A DNA stretch of 64,000 nt from Idiomarina piscisalsi (GTDB taxonomy: Bacteria; Pseudomonadota; Gammaproteobacteria; Enterobacterales; Alteromonadaceae). Where the stretch lies: positions 1,922,001 through 1,986,000 of the forward strand of contig NZ_CP022133.1 in NCBI RefSeq assembly GCF_002211765.1, read 5' to 3'. Shown piece after piece: positions 58,430 to 64,000 of the stretch. Below the pieces are notes generated by a model. That model saw nothing but the letters and a program-made list of their open reading frames with translations, was not told where the DNA came from and ran no database searches. A program made the position numbers and the translations under genes. The number at the start of each line of letters is the position of its first letter. Position 1 is the first letter of the stretch.

Positions 58430-58831
58430 TTAAAGGTCTGTAATGACTTTTCTTTGGTTTACAGAAATAACGCCCCACTTGTCAGTTCTTCTGCCAAATT
58501 CAGTCACCGCAACATCCCCTAATTTGAGCCCCAACAACGCCGATCCTAAAGGCGATATAAAGGAAATCATCTGCTCTTCGGGCTCTGCCAGTTCCGGTGG
58601 CACTAAAGTGACGGTCAACTTTTCCCGGGTCTCTCTATTTTTAATGGTTACAGAGGAGCCAACCGTTATTCGCCCCAATAGTCGTGAGCTATTCTTTTGG
58701 CTAAATTCAAGCCTTTCCAGCAGTAGACTCAGCTCAATGGGGTCCATTAACACTCTTTGCCCCGCGTTTTGAAAAATGGGATTACCTAAACATACTGACC
58801 CCTTACAGGGCCTAAACATGCGCATAAGCAC
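58430..58831 (-). CDS. GreA/GreB C-terminal domain protein, second Rnk-like factor
   Basis: A 133-residue protein. Its C-terminal half carries the GreA/GreB FKBP-like domain signature ISFISPLGSALLGLKLGD (about 90-107), as in the Rnk-like gene downstream, but its N-terminus is different and holds two Cys (CKGSVC). A partial helix 'LSLLLERLEFS' replaces the coiled-coil. GTG at 58831 has GGAG 8 bases upstream; an ATG at 58825 is the alternative. Likely RNA-polymerase secondary-channel or surface binding, by family. Confidence 0.8.
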   Translation of the reverse strand: MLMRMFRPCKGSVCLGNPIFQNAGQRVLMDPIELSLLLERLEFSQKNSSRLLGRITVGSSVTIKNRETREKLTVTLVPPELAEPEEQMISFISPLGSALLGLKLGDVAVTEFGRRTDKWGVISVNQRKVITDL

Positions 58832-58891
58832 GGCTTTATCTCCAACCGAACTAATGAATAAATAACTGTGGAATTACAACAATAGAAGAAC

Positions 58892-58918
58892 AGCCGAACG
58901 CATGAGCTGCGTTCGGCT
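58892..58918 (-). terminator. Terminator after the M24 peptidase gene
   Basis: An 11-bp perfect stem AGCCGAACGCA/TGCGTTCGGCT with a 5-base loop, followed by a T-rich stretch on the minus strand. A second 12-bp hairpin with one mismatch (58971-59000) lies between it and the gene stop. Confidence 0.7.
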
Positions 58919-59040
58919 TAATTTGGAAAGGTGAGAGCGGTACTCTGTATTGAGTAGTTATACTTAAACATGATGTCCTCAAAACAACTTGAGAACATCA
59001 TAGCCCGTTAAAAATTTAAAGCAAGCGGGTAAAACCAGGC

Positions 59041-60252
59041 TTACAAAAGGTTAAACGGATCATCCATTGCACGCGACGGCTCGGTAAACCACACCGGACC
59101 GTCGTCCGTCATATAGAAGTGATCTTCTAAACGAACCCCAAAAGTATCTGGTTTTATGACCATCGGCTCGTTGCTAAAGCACATTCCCGGTGCCAATACG
59201 GTTCTATCACCGCCCACCAGATAAGGCCATTCATGTAAATCCATGCCAATACCATGACCGGTTCGATGAGGGACACCGGGTAACTGATAATCGGCTTTTA
59301 AACCAAGCTTAGCGAGCGTCTCTCGTACCGCATCATCCACCGACTCGCAGGTATTTCCATTGTGCGCGGCATCAAATGCGGCTTGCTGAAGCTGTCGCTC
59401 GTATTGCCAGAATGTCTTTTGTTCAGCGTTAGCCTCACCGAATGGGTACGTGCGGGTAATGTCAGAATGGTAGCCATGTAACTTACAACCGGTATCAATT
59501 AATACCCAGTCATTTTTTTCCAATTTTTGCTCATGACTGACGCCATGCGGATAACTGGTGCCCTGACCAAACAACACAATACAGAAGAAAGAGCCACTTG
59601 CGCCCACTTTGTGATGAGCCTCGTCAATAAACGCCCGCACCTCTGAGGCCGTTACCCCTTCCTGTAGCATTGCCCCGGTCGCACGATGCACCGCCATGGT
59701 CATATCCATTGCGGTTTGTATGAGTGCGAGCTCAGCGTTTGACTTATGCATGCGACACTCAGCGGTAATTACTTTTGCGTCGCACATTTGCGCTGCCGGA
59801 TAGCGCTCCTCAAGGTTTGAAACAATGCTATAAGACGATGATTCGTCCAGCGCGAGTTTACCCTTGGTCAATTCATTCTCTTTCAGAAACTCAATAAAAT
59901 AATCGTAGGGTGATTCGTGTTCGTCCCACAGCAAGGTCTCCATTGGCAGTTTCATCGCCTGCGTTAATGACCCAATCTCAAACGCAGGCGCTATTAATGT
60001 AACCGCGCCTTCGACAGGCACAATTGCGCCCACCAGGCGCTCACTTGGGTACCATTTTAAACCGGTAAAATACTCTAAATTAGTACCCGCGTTTAAATAC
60101 ATTGCATCGATACCCTTGGCTCGCATCAATGTCTGGGCTTTGTCGACTCTCGCCTGATACTCTTCTAATGTAATGGGCTGAACATTCAGTGTCATATCTT
60201 CTAATGCGTCGAGGGCGGTCTTTGCATCGGTAATGCCTACACCGTGGGTCAT
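59041..60252 (-). CDS. M24-family metallopeptidase (Xaa-Pro peptidase type)
   Basis: A 403-residue enzyme of the pita-bread fold that removes N-terminal residues before proline or acts on dipeptides. An N-terminal creatinase-like domain (about 25-165) precedes the catalytic domain with metal ligands visible: Asp in LIDTGCKLHG, Asp in HSDITRT, His in HGIGMDLHE, Glu in NEPMVI and Glu in VRLEDHF. I chose the ATG at 60250-60252, with AGGAGG four bases upstream, rather than 60285. No signal peptide, so cytoplasmic. It suits a peptide-using organism. Confidence 0.92.
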   Translation of the reverse strand: MTHGVGITDAKTALDALEDMTLNVQPITLEEYQARVDKAQTLMRAKGIDAMYLNAGTNLEYFTGLKWYPSERLVGAIVPVEGAVTLIAPAFEIGSLTQAMKLPMETLLWDEHESPYDYFIEFLKENELTKGKLALDESSSYSIVSNLEERYPAAQMCDAKVITAECRMHKSNAELALIQTAMDMTMAVHRATGAMLQEGVTASEVRAFIDEAHHKVGASGSFFCIVLFGQGTSYPHGVSHEQKLEKNDWVLIDTGCKLHGYHSDITRTYPFGEANAEQKTFWQYERQLQQAAFDAAHNGNTCESVDDAVRETLAKLGLKADYQLPGVPHRTGHGIGMDLHEWPYLVGGDRTVLAPGMCFSNEPMVIKPDTFGVRLEDHFYMTDDGPVWFTEPSRAMDDPFNLL

Positions 60253-60445
60253 TCTGCCTCCTAAAATGTCATTTCGTATGAACAACGAGATTCAAGTAGA
60301 TGGCCGATTCTGCTAAATAATGGCGAAATATAATAGTCAGCTTTAGGATTTAATTTTTAAAACACTGATTTATATAGGTTTTGTTTTTGGCTTAACTCTT
60401 GCACTATGACTCATAATAAAAAGACAAGAACAATAAGGACGCATT

Positions 60446-61105
60446 ATGAGTGTGAAATTCGAAGATCGACCTTTAGACAAGGTTCGTGAGGAAACTATTG
60501 ACCAACTGGTCATGAACTACGGTCACGGGGAACTTTCCTCAGAAGCGTTTGAGCGCCGTCTCGATGCGGCGATGGACGCAACCGAGCATAGTCAACTTGC
60601 TGCGCTAGTAGAAGACCTTGAGCTGAAGCCTGACACGTCGTACGACAGCATGAAAGAACAAAAATTCTCGCCACACTATGGTGAAGGACGCGCCCAGCCA
60701 ACGGAAAATGTCGTCTCTATTTTGTCATCCAATGAGCGAACAGGTGTGTGGACCGTTCCGCGTGAAATAACGGTGTATGATTTTCTGGGCTCTGTCGAAC
60801 TCGACTTTACGGATGCCGTATTCCAACACCCCGATGTGACGATCAAAGTGGTCGGGATGCTTTCAAGTCTCGAAATTTACGTGCCTGAAGAAATCATGAT
60901 AAGCACCAACGTATTTAATATTCTTGGCTCCACTGAAAACAAAGCCCCATCCATGGGAAACCTGAAGCAAGTTCCCCATATTCGCATTGAAGGCTTTCAC
61001 GTGCTCGGTTCGGTTGAGGTAAAAGTCAAACGCACCATTAAAGAGAAATTCGTGGCTTTTGCAAACAGCCTGAAAGAAACCTTTAACTCAAAGAACTTCT
61101 ACTAA
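60446..61105 (+). CDS. DUF1707 / LiaF-like C-terminal domain protein
   Basis: A 219-residue soluble protein. Residues about 15-60 match DUF1707 (short helical domain with '[20 protein letters not shown]'), and residues 95-205 match the LiaF C-terminal repeat fold, with '[14 protein letters not shown]', '[12 protein letters not shown]' and 'VLGSVEVKV'. In Gram-positives LiaF domains sense cell-envelope stress, but the role in Gram-negatives is unclear. No membrane segment is present, unlike true LiaF. AAGGA lies 6 bases before ATG. Its stop overlaps the convergent ybiT stop by 4 bases. Confidence 0.85.
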   Translation: MSVKFEDRPLDKVREETIDQLVMNYGHGELSSEAFERRLDAAMDATEHSQLAALVEDLELKPDTSYDSMKEQKFSPHYGEGRAQPTENVVSILSSNERTGVWTVPREITVYDFLGSVELDFTDAVFQHPDVTIKVVGMLSSLEIYVPEEIMISTNVFNILGSTENKAPSMGNLKQVPHIRIEGFHVLGSVEVKVKRTIKEKFVAFANSLKETFNSKNFY

Positions 61106-62694
61106 GCAGCAGCCAGCTGTGCCAAATACTCGTCATAACTGCCGGCAAAGTCACGTAAGCCTTTGTCGGTAATTTCAATAATACGGGTCGCTAATGACGA
61201 TACGAACTCGCGGTCATGGCTGACAAACAGCAAAGTACCTTCAAACTGTTCCAGCGCCAGGTTCAGCGACTCTATCGACTCCATGTCTAAGTGGTTCGTT
61301 GGTTCGTCCATCACCAGAATATTAGGCTTTTGCAAAATGAGTTTGCCAAATATCATGCGGCCTTTCTCACCACCGGACAAAATAGATACAGGCTTTTGAA
61401 TATCATCCGCAGAAAATAGCATCCGTCCCAGAACACCGCGTATCGACTGCTCGTCATCACTCGGTTGCTTCCACTGATACATCCACTCGTACACCGTCAT
61501 TTCCTGTTTGAACAGGTGAGCGTGGTCCTGAGCGTAATAACCAATATTGGCATTTTCTGACCATTTGATACTGCCGGATTCCGGCGTATAGTCGCCCATC
61601 AGACACTTCAGTAAAGTCGTTTTGCCAATACCGTTAGCGCCAATAATCGCCACTTTTTCACCCACTTCTATTGAAGTACTCAAGCCTTTTAGCACCGCTT
61701 GCTCACCAAAGCTCTTACGCACATTGTCGGTTTCTAGCGCCAGACGATAGAGCTTCTTCTCCTGCGTGAACCGAATATACGGATTCACTCGGCTGGATGC
61801 TTTCACTTCTTCCAGCTGAATCTTTTCCATTTGCCGCTGACGCGAAGTTGCCTGCTTGGCCTTCGAGGCATTCGCCGAGAAGCGGCTCACAAAGCTCTGC
61901 AGCTCCGCAATCTTCTCTTTCTTCTTGGCGTTGTCGTTCATCAGCTGTTCACGCGCCTGAGTGGCGGCAAACATGTATTCATCATAGTTGCCCGGATACA
62001 CACGTAGCTCGCCGTAATCGATATCGGCCATGTGCGTACAAACCGTGTTCAGAAAGTGACGGTCGTGCGAGATAATGATCATGGTGCTTTGCTTTTCCGC
62101 CAGCACCTCTTCTAACCAACGAATGGTGTTAATGTCCAGGTTGTTGGTCGGCTCATCCAGCAGCATAATATCCGGCTCAGAAAACAGCACCTGCGCCAGT
62201 AACACCCGAATTTTGACACCCGGCGCCAGTGCCGACATCAAGCCAAAGTGCTGCTCGACCGGTATACCTAAGCCTAACAGCAATTCGCCGGCGCGAGACT
62301 CGGCGGTGTAACCGTCCATCTCGGCAAATTCGGTTTCTAAGTCGGCAACTCGCATGCCGTCTTCTTCACTCATCTCACCGCTGCTGTAAATACGGTCACG
62401 CTCTTCTTTTACCGCCCACAGCTCTTCATGCCCCATAATAACGGCATCGACCACGCTGTAATCTTCATAGGCAAACTGGTCCTGACGCAATTTACCAATG
62501 CGGGTGTTGGGCTCTAACGACACGTTACCGGCGGATGGCTCTTGCTCTCCGCTTAGAATGCGCATAAAGGTCGACTTGCCGCAGCCATTAGCGCCAATAA
62601 GACCATAACGGTTGCCATTGCCGAATTTAACAGAAATATTTTCGAAAAGAGGCTTCGCACCAAATTGCATGGTGATATTTGCAGCAGAAATCAC
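61102..62694 (-). CDS. ybiT: ABC-F ATPase YbiT
   Basis: A 530-residue soluble ABC-F protein with two ATP-binding cassettes: Walker [10 protein letters not shown] (about 33) and GANGIGKTT (about 350), LSGGE in the second, and DEPTN Walker B in both. The first cassette's signature is altered to SALAPGVK. The inter-cassette arm '[13 protein letters not shown]' is characteristic of YbiT. ABC-F proteins act at the ribosomal E site. The start is GTG at 62694, as [12 protein letters not shown] aligns with E. coli YbiT. Confidence 0.95.
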   Translation of the reverse strand: MISAANITMQFGAKPLFENISVKFGNGNRYGLIGANGCGKSTFMRILSGEQEPSAGNVSLEPNTRIGKLRQDQFAYEDYSVVDAVIMGHEELWAVKEERDRIYSSGEMSEEDGMRVADLETEFAEMDGYTAESRAGELLLGLGIPVEQHFGLMSALAPGVKIRVLLAQVLFSEPDIMLLDEPTNNLDINTIRWLEEVLAEKQSTMIIISHDRHFLNTVCTHMADIDYGELRVYPGNYDEYMFAATQAREQLMNDNAKKKEKIAELQSFVSRFSANASKAKQATSRQRQMEKIQLEEVKASSRVNPYIRFTQEKKLYRLALETDNVRKSFGEQAVLKGLSTSIEVGEKVAIIGANGIGKTTLLKCLMGDYTPESGSIKWSENANIGYYAQDHAHLFKQEMTVYEWMYQWKQPSDDEQSIRGVLGRMLFSADDIQKPVSILSGGEKGRMIFGKLILQKPNILVMDEPTNHLDMESIESLNLALEQFEGTLLFVSHDREFVSSLATRIIEITDKGLRDFAGSYDEYLAQLAAA

Positions 62695-62789
62695 GTAATC
62701 TATATCCAGGATGAGGGAGTAAAAAATGAGCGCGCAATGTACGCGTTTTTCCCGTAAATTACAAAGAAAGATTCACAAATAGGTAATTG

Positions 62790-63692
62790 ATGATGCAAAT
62801 GTCCTGGACAGACCTTTCGACGAATATTGGTAAAATTTGGAATACCGAGCTTTGGAAATCTGGAGAGGCTCAAATTCACCTCAGTCAGGTCGTTATTGCG
62901 CTAACGCTTATCATTGTTGGTGTTATTGTTATTCGCTGGGTTGGATCCCGACTCGTCAAGCGAGCACTTAGCTCCGGCAATGCATCGCAGAATACCGTTT
63001 TTGCGTTTCGCAAATTATTTTCCGTTCTGGCCTATGTCCTTATCGTTCTCATTGCTCTTCCCGTTGCGGGTATTCCAATTACCATATTTGCCGTACTTGG
63101 CGGTGCATTAGCCATTGGTGTGGGTTTCGGCGCACAAAACCTGCTCAACAACCTCATTTCGGGCATGATTTTAATCGCTGAGCGCCCTATTCGCATTGGC
63201 GACATTGTCGAGTTAGAAAAGGAACGCGGTCGGGTAGAAGAAATAGGCAATCGGTGCGTGCGTATTCGTCGTTACGACGGTGTCCACGTGTTGGTTCCTA
63301 ATAGTTACTTTTTGGAGCAGCGCGTTGTTAACTGGACACTGGTTTCCGCAGATATTCGCTCTGTTGTGACAGTTGGTGTTGCCTATGGCTCGCCCGTTGA
63401 AAAAGTGCGCGAACTCTTGTTGCAAGCAGCAGACGAACACGAGCAAGTATCCAAAGACTATCCCGTTGAGGTCATTTTTGAAGACTTTGGTGAGAGCTCC
63501 CTGGTCTTTAACGTCTATTTTTGGACCAGCGTCCACCAGCCTATGGATATTCGTCGAATTCAGTCTGATGTACGATTTAAGATTAATGGTTTGTTAAATA
63601 CAAACGACATTGTTATTGCCTTCCCACAGCGCGACGTGCATTTGGATACGTTAAAGCCGTTGGAAATCAAAATGACCAAATCGGACGCATAA
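62790..63692 (+). CDS. MscS-family mechanosensitive channel
   Basis: A 300-residue channel of the MscS superfamily. Three membrane helices: about 33-55, 71-95 and the pore helix TM3 with 'GGALAIGVGFGAQNLLNN' (about 105-125), then the cytoplasmic beta domain 'RPIRIGDIVELE' and the alpha/beta domain. It opens under membrane tension. The start at ATG 62790 has AGG six bases upstream; TTG at 62787 is less likely. Divergent from ybiT by 95 bases. Confidence 0.93.
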   Translation: MMQMSWTDLSTNIGKIWNTELWKSGEAQIHLSQVVIALTLIIVGVIVIRWVGSRLVKRALSSGNASQNTVFAFRKLFSVLAYVLIVLIALPVAGIPITIFAVLGGALAIGVGFGAQNLLNNLISGMILIAERPIRIGDIVELEKERGRVEEIGNRCVRIRRYDGVHVLVPNSYFLEQRVVNWTLVSADIRSVVTVGVAYGSPVEKVRELLLQAADEHEQVSKDYPVEVIFEDFGESSLVFNVYFWTSVHQPMDIRRIQSDVRFKINGLLNTNDIVIAFPQRDVHLDTLKPLEIKMTKSDA

Positions 63693-63695
63693 AAA

Positions 63696-63721
63696 AACGC
63701 CACCTCAGATGAGGTGGCGTT
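63696..63721. terminator. Terminator between the MscS gene and the right-edge TonB receptor
   Basis: An 11-bp perfect stem AACGCCACCTC/GAGGTGGCGTT with a 4-base loop, starting 4 bases after the channel gene stop. The T7 tract is on the minus strand, so it mainly ends the receptor transcript. It may serve both convergent genes. Confidence 0.88.
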
Positions 63722-63755
63722 CAATTACAACAATAACAACCAGGGATTACTTCGC

Positions 63756-64000
63756 TTAAAACTCGTAGCTGTAACTCAAGCTAACAACTGTTCCTACTTC
63801 TTTACTACGGACTAAAATGCCCGATTGGTTCACTTCCTGATCTTCACCCAGCAAGTTTTTCACTTTTAAGCCAATCTTTGAGTTGAAGTTCGGATAGTAG
63901 TTGTAAACCAGATCCAGGGAGTGGAACGGTTGTTCATAAGCGTCATCACGACCACCGACACCAGCTGCCAGAATGCGCTCACCAAAGACGTTATACACCA
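63756..64000 (-). CDS. TonB-dependent receptor, C-terminal end (cut by window edge)
   Basis: The last 81 or so residues of a beta-barrel outer-membrane protein. Seen: 'NVFGERI', 'LDLVYNYYPNFN', 'GLKVKNLLGED' (the typical last-barrel-strand motif of TonB receptors) and the terminal '…SLSYSYEF' ending in Phe. The rest of the gene lies beyond the right edge. It is another receptor of the kind found at the left edge. Ligand not inferable. Confidence 0.85.
   Translation of the reverse strand, partial: VYNVFGERILAAGVGGRDDAYEQPFHSLDLVYNYYPNFNSKIGLKVKNLLGEDQEVNQSGILVRSKEVGTVVSLSYSYEF

Overview
The window is a contiguous piece of a gammaproteobacterial chromosome, most like a marine Alteromonadales bacterium of the Idiomarina type. 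This is inferred from several things seen together: large TonB-dependent receptors with an 'IEKI(E/Q)VTGSR' N-terminus, a FlrABC-type polar flagellar cascade, a sodium:solute symporter of the VC_2705 type with its small subunit, and E. coli-like housekeeping proteins (RluD, BamD, GlnB, YbiT). No plasmid, phage, insertion sequence or CRISPR array is visible. Almost all of it is core or lineage-specific chromosome.

Layout. 1-10.5 kb, minus strand: a TonB-dependent receptor cut by the left edge, a SAM methyltransferase, a second complete TonB-dependent receptor, then a four-gene set of DUF4212 small subunit, Na+/solute symporter, cNMP/CBS/nucleotidyltransferase protein and DEDDh exonuclease. 10.5-16.1 kb: a complete rrn operon on the minus strand (16S - tRNA-Ile - tRNA-Ala - 23S - 5S) with two rrn-type promoters, leader and spacer boxA sites and a strong terminator. 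16.2-24.3 kb: housekeeping genes pssA, clpB (with a textbook sigma-32 promoter), pgeF, rluD, the divergent bamD, then glnB and nadE. 24.3-42.6 kb: one long minus-strand flagellar block, flrA - flrB - flrC - fliEFGHIJKLMNOPQR - flhB, with sigma-54 promoters before flrB and fliE, preceded by a DUF1285 gene and an orphan LuxR-type response regulator. 42.8-51.9 kb, mostly plus strand: an exported amidohydrolase overlapping a REC-DUF3369-HD-GYP regulator whose metal site is degenerate, pdxH, a convergent LDH2-family dehydrogenase, then pfkA - speB - speA and tRNA-Phe. 52-58.9 kb, minus strand: a heavy-metal RND efflux operon (small His-rich exported protein - TolC - adaptor - CzcA-like pump) and two GreA/Rnk-like proteins flanking a 29-residue Lys-rich small ORF. 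59-64 kb: an M24 peptidase, a DUF1707/LiaF-like protein, the ABC-F protein YbiT, an MscS-family channel and the 3' end of another TonB-dependent receptor at the right edge.

How the parts work together. The flagellar block is a regulated hierarchy: FlrA (sigma-54 activator) should turn on flrBC through the promoter at 39.9 kb, and FlrC should then turn on fliE onward through the promoter at 37.4 kb. The block stops at flhB and runs into nadE-glnB, so flhA, flhF, flhG, fliA and the che genes usually found next must lie elsewhere or be missing. speA and speB together make putrescine from arginine via agmatine. The receptors, symporter and amidohydrolase fit a heterotroph feeding on peptides, organic acids and other small organics. 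I see no obviously new defence or mobile system. The best candidates for something under-described are the tandem Rnk/Gre-like genes with the basic small ORF, the His-rich leader protein of the metal pump, the degenerate HD-GYP protein coupled to an amidohydrolase, and a long imperfect palindrome in the tRNA-Ile/tRNA-Ala spacer.
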